DNA of 64,000 nt from the NCBI GenBank assembly GCA_963576565.1, contig OY755038.1, forward strand, positions 208,939,854 through 209,003,853. Direction: 5' to 3'. Numbering within the stretch: the stretch's first letter is position 1; every line of letters begins with the position of its first letter. Below the pieces are notes generated by a model. That model saw only the letters and a list, made by a program, of their open reading frames with translations. It was not told where the DNA came from and did not search any database. The position numbers and the translations under genes were made by a program. Of this stretch, positions 53,773 to 64,000 are shown in pieces. This stretch comes from Aspidapion aeneum (lineage: Eukaryota; Arthropoda; Insecta; Coleoptera; Brentidae).

Positions 53773-55334
53773 TAGGGTAAAACACCCAGTTAGCCGTCCA
53801 CCCCCAATTGTCTTCCACTTTGGCACTTTCTGCCTAAAAATAAGATAACAAGCACCATATGGCTCCATCTATGGGCACTTTCTTAAAAATGATCCTTCCC
53901 CCACCAAACGGTAAAGTCGTTTTTTAAATCGCGCCAAAAGTTTAGCCAGTACAGTCTTGTCTTTAGAAGGGTGAACGTGCGTTGAACCAAAGTGAAGTTT
54001 TCGTTATGTTTTTGCTAGTGTAGGTGCCTGCGGGAAATAGCGAGTAAGTATTAGAATTTTACAATATGTGTTGAACTTTTATGTTTTTTAGTTAGAATAA
54101 TAATTTTCCCATCGAGAAATATTACTTTTAGTTACTATTTCTTAGTTTTTCTATCAAAAAATGGGTGGTCGCCGAACTGGATGAAAAAAAGGTCAAAAAT
54201 AATTATTTGTCCAGGTGGACGAAAACTAGGTTACATGTGCTTATAATATATCCTAATCTTTTATTATTAAAATTAGTGAAATTTTAAGACACATTGCAAA
54301 CAGATTTTTTTTCTATAATATCATGTCCAGTTCTCGTCCGCATTTTTTTCTTCGTTTACCAGAGTTATTATTGACACAAAATCGGCAAAATTTGGCTGGT
54401 CGAAGAAATTGAATTTTTCGACCACCCAAAATATGGCCGGACGAAAAACTGGAATCTTTCGACCACATCAATTTTTTGTTGATTTTGACGTACGAAAAAC
54501 AGGTTTTTTCGACTACTAGCAATTAAGAAGTTAATCCCTGACTGTTTCTTGTTAAAATAGGTAATTAAAAAAGGGAAGTAGGTACCTACCTAAAAGTATA
54601 GGGCATTCCCAGTTGGAAACTCTTGAAATTTTTCGGGTACTTCTTTCTAGGGACAATAAAAAAATGTTCCACTTTGCAAAGTTTAAATTTTATAAGAATT
54701 TAAATAGTGAAAAATGCATTTTGGTAATTTTTACCATTTTTGAGATAGAAATCCTTTTGTAAATTGCATTGGTGTTCATAATTTTATTATTTAGGTTAGT
54801 ATTTTTTAATTTAAACCGAATACACTTCCAGTTGTTCCACTATGTTTTTTAGGTACACTAGTATGCTTAACGAACTTCGCGGGAATATTGCTCCTAAATC
54901 TGCTCAAATCAAGTTTTTCCTTGTGAATTTCGTCCAAAAAAGCCCAATTTTCGACCACTTTATTTGGCGTGTGATCGATTAATTCCTATTTTTCGTCCTA
55001 AAATGGTCGAATAATACCAGTTTTCGACCGCCAACAAACCAGTTGTTCGAACCACCAAAACCTAGTTTTCCGCCGGTCGAAATACTAGAAATTTTTGGAC
55101 GGAAGGAGGGAAGGCCGTGGACGGAAACTGGGCAAAACGACATTTTTTTCATTTTAATTGTCTGGAACTGTTAGATTAAAGCAAAAAAATCTAAATTAAT
55201 TATTTTTGAATTCTTAATTCATCAAAGAATGGAAATTAGCCGCTCATGATACCAAATGATGTAAAATGTTCGAGATTTCGGGCTCTAAAGTTGAACTTTC
55301 CACTAACTGGACGACAATTGGGCAGTTTACCCTA
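53773..55334. mobile_element. 1.56-kb TIR element with GGTCGAAAAACTGG-type interior
   Basis: The left TIR TAGGGTAAAACACCCAGTTA is mirrored by the right end (CTAACTGGACGACAATTGGG, then CAGTTTACCCTA). Between are at least ten variants of the terminal theme in both orientations. Examples are GGTGGACGAAAACTAGG, CTGGTCGAAGAAATTG, GGCCGGACGAAAAACTGG, CCAGTTTTCGACC and GGACGGAAACTGGGCAAAA. The element is thus filled with degenerate echoes of its own ends. No open frame of note is present and no target duplication was found. Confidence 0.65.
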
Positions 55335-55439
55335 CTGCATTGCGCGCGCTTTGGGATTTTTCGGACGGATTTATGACTGTCGAACGGGTTCATGGAACGA
55401 TGCTAGATCACGAAAAATATACTTCACACGTTGGCTGTA

Positions 55440-55925
55440 AATTTTTTTAAATTTTCTGCGAATACAAAAATACAGCTTTCTTGCTTAGACTCATACGGGA
55501 AATGTATCCATGTATTATTCAGGCAATGGATGAGCATTAGCAAATGAGATGGATAGGGCAGTGAATGGATAATTAGATTCATCATTAGGTAGGATTAAAA
55601 ATAAATAGGTAAGCTCTAGTTTTTAATTAAACAGGGTCTCTGCTAAGTTTTTGAAAACGGTCGATAATGGGCTAAAATATAAATATATATAAAAAAGTAA
55701 ACGTAAAAATTTTAGATGTTTTAAATTTCGACTGAGTGGTAATAATATTAACTATACAAGCTAAATATTTTAATAACGTATTTATTATTTCGTGTTTTCG
55801 GGCGATTTATTAAGATACCTGTCAAGGTTGCTAAAATACCGGACTTCCCTGCCAAGTTGATAAAAAAGCCGGACAGGTGAAAACCCAGAGGTTACCACTT
55901 GTCATTGGCGCATTAAAATATTTCT
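55440..55925. other. no recognisable gene
   Basis: AT-rich sequence between the TIR element and the GTACTT array. No gene, and no repeat matching others in the window, was recognised. Confidence 0.4.
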
Positions 55926-55929
55926 AACT

Positions 55930-56180
55930 ACATTAAACTTCTAGTAAGAACACTTTATTGTACTTGAAATACTTCGAATGTACTTCATGTACTTATAATG
56001 TAATTGAAGTACTTCCATAGTACCTAAAGTACGTTTTATTGTACTTGAAGTAATTTACTTGATAAAATCAAGTACATTTCCAAGTAAATTATTAAAAGTA
56101 CTTCAAGCACAATTACTGGATTGTAGATGTACTTGTAAGTCCTTGAAGTACAATTTCAAGTATTGTACTTGAAGTACCTG
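55930..56180. repeat. irregular array of GTACTTGAAGTAC palindromes
   Basis: GTACTT(G/C)AAGTA and its truncated forms (TGTACTT, AGTACTTC, GTACTTGAAATAC) occur more than fifteen times in 250 bp, at irregular spacing and on both strands equally because the motif is self-complementary. No fixed period is visible. In style it resembles the interiors of the AACGTT and GGTCGAAAAACTGG elements. No TIRs were identified. Confidence 0.7.
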
Positions 56181-56267
56181 ACAACTCTGTGGATGGGAAA
56201 GTTGCTCTTATTTATGAACAACAAAAAAATTAGAAGAAAGAACTTTTAGACAAATATATTTTTATCT

Positions 56268-56555
56268 CGTTTAATGTTGAGACCTTGGGTCATTGGGGAG
56301 AAGTTGCAAGGCGACAGGTTAGTGATATTTCTGAAAAACTTAGAAATTCTTGTAACAAATTACTAACTAAGAGCAATATTACCCAATTGAAGCTAGCTTA
56401 GCTTAGAGTCCCTGTATGTTGACATATTTGGATATAGAAATATGTCAACATACAGGGACTCTAGCTTAGCTATTACACGGGGTAATGCATCAACTCTTGG
56501 AACCCTTCCCGAACAAAGAGGCTTAAAGGAAGTTTTTTATCCTATTTCAAATTAA
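56268..56555 (+). pseudogene. LINE C-terminal fragment interrupted by a palindrome
   Basis: FNVETLGHWGEVARRQVSDI is followed, after the insertion at 56405-56462, by SLAITRGNASTLGTLPEQRG and a stop after VFYPISN. VETLGxWG plus SLAI-x-RGNA are the closing motifs of another LINE group. There is a frameshift near 56385. Removal of the palindrome and one flanking repeat rejoins codons that fit the family motif. This dates the palindrome as a later insertion. Confidence 0.65.
56405..56462. mobile_element. 58-bp palindromic micro-element (25-bp stem)
   Basis: The 25-base arm starting AGAGTCCCTGTATGTTGACA is repeated exactly inverted after an 8-base loop (GGATATAG). CTAGCTTAGCT occurs at 56393-56403 and again at 56461-56471, an 11-bp direct repeat overlapping the element edges by one or two bases (10-11 bp duplication). 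The host is a LINE coding relic. The sequence is unrelated to the palindromes at 25457 and 28236. Confidence 0.88.
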
Positions 56556-56819
56556 TTGTGTAATTCTAAATGTAGTTTATTACGTATAATTAAGTTATTT
56601 TATTTAGTTATTATTATATGTTTAATAATTAATGTTATAACCTTGTAATTTTAATTGAGACTGTAAATGAAATATTTAAATCAGAAAAGGGACTGAATAT
56701 TTATTACTCACCCATTTCCTTAAACTCTGCAATCCATTTCATATCTGAAAAAGAAAACAGATATTAGATTTTTTTGGCTTTATGATTGTAATCTGACTTC
56801 TGACTCAAGCTTACAGTGC

Positions 56820-57930
56820 GTATTCATTTGAGAATGAATACACATACCTCGCTGCGAAGCCGAACAAGCATACGTATGTATACGTGCCTTCGAGGCGTGG
56901 CAGCCTCATTTTACGGCGCGCGGCGCTCACGTAAAAAGACGGTTGTCTGGTAACTCCCGGCCAATCAGATCCTGGCAGCTTATGTCGCGACAGTTATACT
57001 GCTCCACGATAAATAAAGAGAGGCACATATATCACATTATGAGAGAAATAAAAAATTACAAAAATTTATAAAAAAATTAAACAATTTTAAAATTTATTAT
57101 GAAAATTTCAATAATTTTATAAATATCAAATCAAGGACATTATTATAAATTCTTTTTCTACATTAAATCGACTCTATTGTTCAACTTAATTAAACTTTTT
57201 TCGCCGAACACTAAAGCAATCACACATATTATTGATTTTTTTGTGTGTAAGAAGTACCTAACAAATGAGTTCCTTTTTGAGAAATTTTATCAAAAAAATT
57301 AAGGAAAAGAAATTGAATTGACTGAGTGAGTAAGGGAACATTCAAAAATTACATAGGTAACTCAAAGATTCAGGAATTTTTATCCCTCCTCCTTAACGCA
57401 TTTTTAAGAAAAAAACAAAATAAAAATACATTTACTGTAATGGAAGGCTAAACTCCCTTCTCTCCTTGAACGTTAGATATAATTTAAGACAAAATCAGTT
57501 TTTATTTCTTCTTATGTTATATTGCAAGTAAGGCAGGCATTAACAAAAAACTATACCTATCTAAGTATATATTAATTACAATATAACAATAACAATATAA
57601 TAATATAATAATAACAGGCGGATAAAATTAATTTAAGTTAGTCTTTATAAACTTTATTACATTTATAGCAAGCACGGAACAGGTATTTCAATACATACAA
57701 GACCCAAATTGCTTAAAAAATTCCTCGCAAAATACGAAATTACGCCATGCAAGGCATAAACAGTGTTTATATAAAAATCATATGGTTTTATCCAATTTTT
57801 TTTTTCAATAGGTTCTAAATCACTGCCGATTCTTAGGATAACTGTGACGTAGCTCCAACGTCAAGGCTGCCATGACACCCAAGTTACCAGACAACCGTCT
57901 TTTTACAAACCGTGCGCGGTGCCTGCTTAT
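56820..57930. mobile_element. foldback-type element K, about 1 kb
   Basis: GTAAAAAGACGGTTGTCTGG plus TAACT at 56932-56956 is mirrored by AGTTACCAGACAACCGTCTT at 57882-57905. The match extends to GCGCGGCGCTCACG against ACCGTGCGCGGTGCC and to GGCAGC against GCTGCC. Outside these lie a CGCTGCGAAGCCGAAC/GCCTCG-type palindromic block (56850-56915). The interior is non-coding. One arm resembles 380-580. Confidence 0.6.
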
Positions 57931-57934
57931 TCTT

Positions 57935-58390
57935 TGAAGATGAAATTACTGTCTCGATATACTACCTCGCCAATTTTTTTTGCTTCGTTCGCATTCGTTC
58001 GCTCTTATATACGTATTGAAAGATGAGCAGAGAGAAGTCCTAGATTTTCAAATTTTTTAAAGAAATAATTGGATTTATGACAGATCTGGTATATTTTTAG
58101 CTTATTACCTATAAGTAAAATGTATGCATATGCCATGTAAATTCAAAAATAAACATTTAATTATCTCTCTCTAATTTCTCTACTAGATACTACAGTTTTA
58201 TTACAATACTAGTCTACTACAATTTCTTATAGGGTTCTCTTTATATTTTTAAAATCAGAAATGATGAATTTAAAAATGTAATTTTACCTATCGATACCCT
58301 AATTCTGATACGTCGTAACCCACACAAAAATGAAAATTTATATTTTTGCATCAAAGTTTAGTCAAACATACTGCTCAATCCTCGCAACCA
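57935..58390. other. no recognisable gene
   Basis: A+T-rich spacer with no gene or named repeat. Confidence 0.4.
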
Positions 58391-58393
58391 ACA

Positions 58394-59000
58394 AAAATAC
58401 TCTGCCAATATATGGGCCCCTAAGCTCACACTAGGTACTATAGTTATAGTTTACGTGTGAGCTAATACAACTAAAACTGAAATACATTTTATTCAACTCC
58501 AGACTAAATTACCTTTTGTTTGATACCACACAAGCCATTTTTAAAATTTACCCCCACCCTTAAAAAAAGCAAAAACTTAAATGTTATTTGTTAAACTCCG
58601 GACTCAATTACCTTTCGTTTGATATCACACACGCCATATTTTCACTTAAACTCTAATTTTTGAAATCTACCCCCACCTTTTTATTTGGTTTATGTTCGGT
58701 GGATTTTATTCATTTTTAAATGGGACCGTCTCGACCCAAGACCCAGCCTAGGTACCAAATTTCATTAAAATCGGCCAAGCGGTTTTTGAGTTATGCGCGT
58801 TGGTCGTTACAGACAGACAGACAGACAGACATACAGACAGACAGACAGACAGACAGACGGCGCAACAAAAAAGTTTCAAAATCATCTGAAACGCAAAGAT
58901 ATATAAAAATTTTTGAAATCGGAGCAACTTTTTTTTTCTCGAAAAAATTAGGATCACCATAGAGCTCACACTACTATAGTATAGTATATGTGTGAGCTAA
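58394..59000. mobile_element. Helentron/DINE-like element, copy 2
   Basis: The copy runs from AATACTCTGCCAATATATGG, with TAAGCTCACACTAGGTACT, through two 115-bp units, the AAATCGGCCAAGCGGTTTTT motif and (CAGA)n, to the hairpin AGCTCACACTACTATAG...GTGTGAGCTAA. It is colinear with copy 1 but about 180 bp shorter because of fewer internal units. Confidence 0.75.
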
Positions 59001-59404
59001 AAAGCAAAAACTTAAATGTTATTTGTTAAACTCCGGACTCAATTACCTTTCGTTTGATATCACACACGCCATATTTTCACTTAAACTCTAATTTTTGAAA
59101 TATACCCCACCCTTTTTTTAAAATAAATTAAAATGTATTTTGTTTACCTCCAGACTCAATTACCTTTCGTTTGATATCACACACGCCATATTTTCACATA
59201 AACTCTAATTTTTGAAATCTACCCCCACCTTTTTATTTGGTTTGTGTTCGGTGGATTTTATTCATTTTTAAATGGGACCGTCCCGACCCAAGACCCAGCC
59301 TAGGTACCAAATTTCATTAAAATCGGCAAAGCGGTTTTTGAGTTATGCGCGTTGGTCGTTACAGACAGACAGACAGACATACAGACAGACAGACAGACAG
59401 ACGG
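59001..59404. mobile_element. Helentron-like partial copy (tandem segment)
   Basis: AAAGCAAAAACTTAAATG restarts at 59000, exactly as inside copy 2 at 58565. It runs through two units and the CAGA tract, and stops at CGGCGCAA, where copy 3 begins. The 5' part and 3' hairpin are absent. It looks like a tandem duplication truncated by the next insertion. Confidence 0.6.
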
Positions 59405-60107
59405 CGCAATAAAATACTCTGCCAATCTATGGGCACCTAAGCTCACACTAGGTACTATAGTTATAGTGTGAGCTAATATAATCAAAAACTGAAATATATT
59501 TTATTCAACTCCAGACTCAATTACCTTTCGTTTGATACCACACAAGCCATGTTTTGACTTAAACTCAAATTTTTTTAATCTACCCCCCACCCTTTTAAAA
59601 AAAAACTAAAATGTATTTTGTTTAACTCCAGACTCAATTACCTTTCGTTTGATATCACACACGCCATATTTTCACTTAAACTCTAATTTTTGACATCTAC
59701 CCCCACCATTTTTTTAAAAATAAACTAAAATTCATTTTTTTTAACTCCAGACTTAATTACCTTTCGTTTGATATCACACACGCCACATTTTCACATAAAC
59801 TCTAATTTTTGGAATCTACCCCCACCCTTTTATTTGGCTTGCGTTCGGTGGATTTTGTTCCCACTTAGGTACCAAATTTCATTAAAATCGGACAAGCGGT
59901 TTTTGAGTTATGCGGGTTGGTCGTTACAGACAGACATACAGACAGACAGACATACAGACAGACAGACAGCAAACCAAAAAAGTTTCAAAATCAATCATCT
60001 GAAACGCAAAGATATATAAAAATTTTTGAAATCGGAGCAACTTTTTTTTTCTCGAAAAAATTCGGATCACCATAGCTCACACTACTTATAAGTAGTAGTG
60101 TGAGCTA
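59405..60107. mobile_element. Helentron/DINE-like element, copy 3
   Basis: The copy starts ATACTCTGCCAATCTATGGG and ends at a different 3' hairpin loop: AGCTCACACTACTTATAAGT then AGTAGTGTGAGCT. It contains three 115-bp units and the conserved AAATCGGACAAGCGGTTTTT then CAGA tract. AAAATA lies on both sides. The change of loop sequence with preserved stem argues that the hairpin itself is under constraint. Confidence 0.75.
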
Positions 60108-60109
60108 AA

Positions 60110-60730
60110 ATACAAAACGGTAATTTCCGCGATTTCTTACAAATGGCATACTACTGACGCTGTGTAATTTGCATCTAACTTATCTTATTCCTGTAAAATT
60201 TTGTTGACTTGGATTACGAGATATCAGAATTAGGGTATCGATATATGGTTATATGTTTAAAAGAACATATTTCTTATAAAATTTGACATTTGCAATAACT
60301 TTTTGTAAGATTAATACATACTTTTAATTTTTTTTAAAAATCTTATTTGATTTATCCTAATAAACTTAATAAACTCGTTTATTTAAAAAAATGTAAACTT
60401 TCCATACGCAAGTAGATAAAAAATTTAATTTAATATTAATTATAGTTTAAATTTAAGCAAGGTGTAAATATGAACTCAAATGCCTCAAAGCCCTACTTTA
60501 ATTAAAGTTTGTATGTTTCGGAGCGCCCGTTAGAGCTGTGTTAAGATCAGAGCATAAGAGAAGAAGAGATTACCCTTCCTTCCTGCTCTATACTTGAACG
60601 TATGGTTTGCCAGTTTCGACCGCACTATTACCACAAAGTGTACTTTGTGCTGTTATGATTACACTGGTCGGCATGAAAATCGGCCCGGACACCATTCTTG
60701 CCGATTTTTATGTAAAATGACCTCCTGAAT
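60110..60730. other. no recognisable gene
   Basis: A+T-rich sequence. The part from 60640 may be the diverged upstream continuation of the pseudogene at 60733, but I cannot read protein with confidence. Confidence 0.35.
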
Positions 60731-60732
60731 CC

Positions 60733-61365
60733 AAATATGAACTCCGTTTTGTTGCTTTATTTGTGAATGGGACAGCCGAGCTCGGGTCAAACATTACATT
60801 GTACGGAACTGGCCTTTGCGAGAAAGATTTACTCCCGGTCAGAAAAATGTCGCCAACGATCCTTATTAGTCCCGCAAGATAATATTTACTTGCCGCCTTT
60901 GCACATCAAACTTGGATAGATCAAACAGTTTGTAAAAGCTCTGGACAAAACAGGCGACGCATTCATATTTTTGAAAACTAAATTTCCTCGTCTTAGTGAG
61001 GCTAAAATTAACGAAGGTGTTTGTGTTTTTGTGGGGCCGCAGATTAGACAACTTTTTCAAGATTCGACGTTTATTGAACACCTGAATCAAAAAGCAAAAA
61101 CGAGCTTGGTTTGCATTCCAAAACGTGTGTAAGAACTTTTTGGGTAACCATAAAAGTGATGATTATGTCGCTCAGGTCGAGGAATTGCTCTTAGCGTACA
61201 AGGCCATGGGATGTGTCATGTCCCTTAAAGTGCACTTCCTTTACTCGCATCTGGACTTCTTTCCTAAAAATTTAAGAGCAGTTTCGGATGAATACGGGGA
61301 ACGGTTTCATCAAGACATCGCTAAGTTGGAAAAGAGGCCCCCCCTGGGTGCCCCCCTGTATTTAT
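60733..61365 (+). pseudogene. broken copy of a repetitive insect protein of unknown class
   Basis: Joined by eye across shifts, the pieces are TPFCCFICEWDSRARVKHYI with VRNWPLRERFTPGQKNVAND, then DNIYLPPLHIKLG, stop, IKQFVKALDKTGDAFIFLKT, and EAKINEGVCVFVGPQIRQLF. After another shift come CKNFLGNHKSDDYVAQVEEL, MSLKVHFLYSHLDFFPKNLR and VSDEYGERFHQDIAKLEKR. I recognise this as a family present in many copies across insect genomes (motifs CCFLC-WDSR, LPPLHIKLGL, FVGPQI, HFLHSHLDFFP, GERFHQDI), typical of a mobile element. I cannot assign an element class or function. Frameshifts lie near 60850 and 61110, and a stop near 60917. Confidence 0.75.
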
Positions 61366-61369
61366 TATT

Positions 61370-61870
61370 GTTTAAAACTAAAATAACTCTCTTTATAATT
61401 AAAAATTTAAATTTATGTCGATAATATTATAATTATACTCGAAAAATGATAAAAATAGGTGAAAGGGCTGCTCCCTCAAAAATGGTGGGTGGTAGAAGAA
61501 AACGCAAGCTATATTTGGATTCAGGGCGTCGTCTTACATAAGAATCAGCGGAAATAATGCCAGGGCTCAAGAATTTTTTTTTTGCAGACCAGTGTTATTA
61601 GTCTATAATCCACTCAATAAATGCGGAGACATGAAAATTACTGAAAACATCTTTCAGCGACTTTTTTAAAAGGACTCTACATTGACAAAGACCTCCCTTG
61701 TGCTTTTTTTAAGTTTATTGAAACATTAATATCTGTTAGTTCCAGAAACAAGAATCAGATTTTAAATAAATGTAAAGGAAAAGTCCTAAAACTAAAATGA
61801 CTAATTACATTTAAAATTTAACTAAACTATTTATTCACAATTTGGCTAATATGGCGTTATTTATGTCCCA
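61370..61870. other. no recognisable gene
   Basis: The sequence downstream of the broken repetitive protein has a short lysine/arginine-rich stretch (KMVGGRRKRKLYLDSGRRL-like at about 61475) but no family match. Confidence 0.35.
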
Positions 61871-61872
61871 AC

Positions 61873-62857
61873 CAGTGGCGACTGGTGACGGTATAAATTG
61901 GGCGGGGCAGAAATTTAAATTGCATGAAAAATGAGATAAAAAAACTTACCGAAACAATTTTATTTTAGTATTTTCCAAACAAGCAGCTGCTTGGTGAAGT
62001 TTTTAGGTTATTTGTTTATAGGTAAAGTCCATTCGCCTTTCTTTTCTATGGCCTCGTAGAGCAACCTCAAAAATCCCACAGAATTTTAAACAGTCTATTA
62101 ACCTACTAAGTATATGTCTAATTTTTGTGACATTTTTATTATGTTCGGTAATGTTTTGCACTATTCAATTGGCACCTAATATTAGTCTTGCCTAGGATAG
62201 AAAATTCTATTTGGTTATTTAAATAAATACCACTTACTTTGTGTCTTTTTAACTTTTCACCAAAGTTCTTGATATCACTCATTCCCTTTGCCACCCACGC
62301 AGGATCACTTCGTAGATTGTTCATAACAAGACAAATAAAGCAAAAAAAGGCATTTCTTTTTTTACAACCGCCCAACCAGTTGTCAGCATCGTATAATTTT
62401 TTATTAAATTTTCTATTATAAGTTTCTTTGGAACACCCCTCGGCATTACTTGGACTAAAATTTTGGTTAATTTATAGGTCCGGTCTATGCGGCCCTAAAT
62501 ATTTTATTTGTAATCAAAGTTCATATGTCAACGTATTTAAATTTGCAGTTAATTATGTAATCGAAGGTATTTATTTCTGTTTTATATAAACAAACGATAA
62601 CAAAAACAAACAAAGGCACGCGACCGGCAGAGCTTTTTACTACTGATATACCCCAAATCAAAACAAACTCGTACGTCTTCACTAAGGATAGAACCGGCAA
62701 CACACAGAAAGGGCAACGAACGTTTTCGCCCGATGAATATGGCCAACGTCAAATAAAACAAACATTCCTCCCTCCCTCGCGCGAGAACAGCCACCCATAC
62801 ACTGCTGAAAAACGTGTGAAATTGAAACCTTGCCCCGCGCGGCGCCGGCGCTACCGG
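61873..62857 (-). mobile_element. hAT-type element, decayed, with partial transposase
   Basis: CAGTGGCGACTGGTGACGG then TTGGGCGGGGCAG at the left resembles, inverted, the right end CCCCGCGCGGCGCCGG-CGCTACCGG (62835-62857). This suggests imperfect hAT-style TIRs about 985 bp apart. An 8-bp duplication is not evident. It encloses the minus-strand transposase fragment at 62020-62460. Boundaries are uncertain on the right. Confidence 0.5.
62020..62460 (-). pseudogene. hAT transposase N-terminal fragment (ZMYM1-like group)
   Basis: Minus-strand translation from about 62455 gives SNAEGCSKETYNRKFNKKLY, DADNWLGGCKKRNAFFCFIC, DPAWVAKGMSDIKNFGEKLK and RHKVSGIYLNNQIEFSILGK. After a +1 shift near 62140 come KIRHILSRLIDCLKFCGIFE and VALRGH. 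This is the TTF/MYM-like zinc-binding region and the start of the RNase-H-like domain of hAT transposases related to ZMYM1-like proteins (CFxCL, DPAW, KKH, LDxAxR, FCGxxxLALRGH). The catalytic core and C-terminal dimerisation region are absent. Confidence 0.8.
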
Positions 62858-62869
62858 CTTGTAAGTATC

Positions 62870-64000
62870 AAAACAGGTAAACTAAAAATCGTTTAACTTG
62901 CAATTTTTAATGTGAAATATCCAGGTCCGGACAAATTTTTTTTTTAAATATTAAATATTTTTTTTCACCTTAAAACAATTTTTTTTTAATTTTTAGTATT
63001 TTGTGATAATACTAGCATGAAACCAATCAAAATGATAATAAAAAAATCCAGGTCCGTATTTAATTTTTTCATGATAAATACCATATCTCAAAAACTAAAC
63101 AATATTTAAAAAAATTGACAACGTCATTATTTTCTTGTAAAAAAGTTGCCACAGAAAGGTTTTTAGAGAATAAAAATATCTCGCAAAATAAGCGAGATAT
63201 AAGGGATTATTAAAAATACAATTTTTTCAAAAACTCCCTGTATTAGCGAAACTACGGGGTATAGCAAAAATCTGATAACACCATTTTTAAGGGCTCAAAA
63301 AAAGAGCCCGGTAAGGTGCAATCAGAAAATCAATATCTTTAATAATAACCGAGTTTCCCATATAATCCCATCGAAAATGGGACACGCTGTACATAATGTC
63401 GGTATTTTTAAGCGTTAAGTGGTATAAGAAATAGTTTTTTTGCAATTTTTTTTTAAATTAAATTAAATTGAATTAGAATACTTCTTACCGAATTCTAATT
63501 CAGCAATTTATTAATAAAGATTTAATGGTTGTTTAGATGGACATCGACATATTTTAACACACACTTTTGCACTGTAATAAAAATGACTAAGAATAAACTT
63601 AATAAGCAACATCTAAAACAAAAGTTTCACAAACTTTATATTCATTGAAATGAAAATAAAAGTTACGTAGAATGGGATTAGAAGAAATGTTAAACTAGGT
63701 ACAAACCATTACAGAAAAAGAAATGATCTGTGGAAATTAATTTTCCGCCATTACTGCTTTAGCGTATTTTAAAAAGTTTAAGTATCATCGTTGTTTTAGC
63801 TTTAGACAAATATTCCACAAAGCTTTTTTTATTTTGAATTTAAATATTTATCAACAACGTTATATTGTACCGGGGGTTCCAGCAAAAATTTTGTTTTATT
63901 TTTCCCAAAAACGCAATACTACATTTTTTTATATTTTATTAAAAATGCTACTAATTTGTAAATTTTAAATTATTTTGTATCTGTAATTATAACAAAAGTT
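62870..64000. other. no recognisable gene
   Basis: Very A+T-rich sequence with oligo-A and oligo-T tracts. ATGGGACACGCTGTACATAA at 63378 resembles the (A)CAGGGTGTCCC terminal motif seen near 13945 and 19875. ATTAAATTAAATTGAATTAG at 63455 resembles a LINE tail. No gene is visible to the window end. Confidence 0.4.

Overview
The window reads as a transposon-choked intergenic stretch of an insect (arthropod) genome. It is strongly A+T rich, has long (TA)n runs, and carries mariner, hAT, Penelope-like, BEL/Pao, RTE-like, Jockey/R1-like and CR1-like remnants, all broken. The coding families fit an insect. A beetle or hemipteran is my guess, and the species cannot be told from this sequence. No intact host protein gene is visible. 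The only functional gene I can support well is a tRNA-Lys(CUU) on the minus strand (24022-24094), with a clean Pol III terminator. Two short candidate exons (37633-37699 minus, 40427-40503 plus) and a broken THAP-domain fragment (34814-35015) are the other hints of non-transposon coding.

Layout. 1-7000: scattered short repeats, a 195-bp TIR element with an 8-bp target duplication (2705-2899), a 142-bp tandem array (4211-4636), a 366-bp long hairpin (4666-5031) and a TIR element full of AACGTT palindromes (5424-6855). 7850-13680: a higher-order tandem array (about 1.25-kb unit) invaded by two copies of another TIR element and a LINE 3' end. 14.8-19.5 kb: dispersed family H in tandem, a MITE-like family X, a LINE C-terminus, and a 128-bp tandem array. 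21-25.5 kb: a 911-bp fully nested palindrome, LINE fragments, the tRNA, and two copies of a tiny palindromic element. 26-28 kb: two nested mariners. 28-36 kb: foldback elements, three LINE or PLE fragments, and the THAP remnant. 36-41 kb: a foldback element inserted in family H, the candidate exons, and a Helentron-like element inserted into an RTE endonuclease. 41-51 kb: more LINE and mariner pieces, a Penelope-LTR-like complex with a 12-bp duplication, and a mini BEL/Pao element whose integrase segment has expanded into eight 146-bp tandem copies. 51-64 kb: two hAT derivatives, a 1.56-kb TIR element with an echoing palindromic interior, LINE ends, a nest of Helentron-like copies, and a broken copy of a repetitive insect protein.

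The most unusual signal is a recurring theme. Several sequence-unrelated elements that are essentially all palindrome, from 29 bp to about 1.1 kb, sit flush between short direct repeats. These repeats are 8 bp in most cases: 25457-25504, 22094-22137, 28236-28264 and 2705-2899 exactly; 21125-22035, 36169-37271 and 28283-28943 at 7 of 8. The 29-58 bp members are far smaller than any usual MITE and look like a little-described class of minimal palindromic insertions. They were probably mobilised by hAT-type transposases, whose remains also occur here. All functional statements about transposons rest on family resemblance recognised by eye, with no database search.
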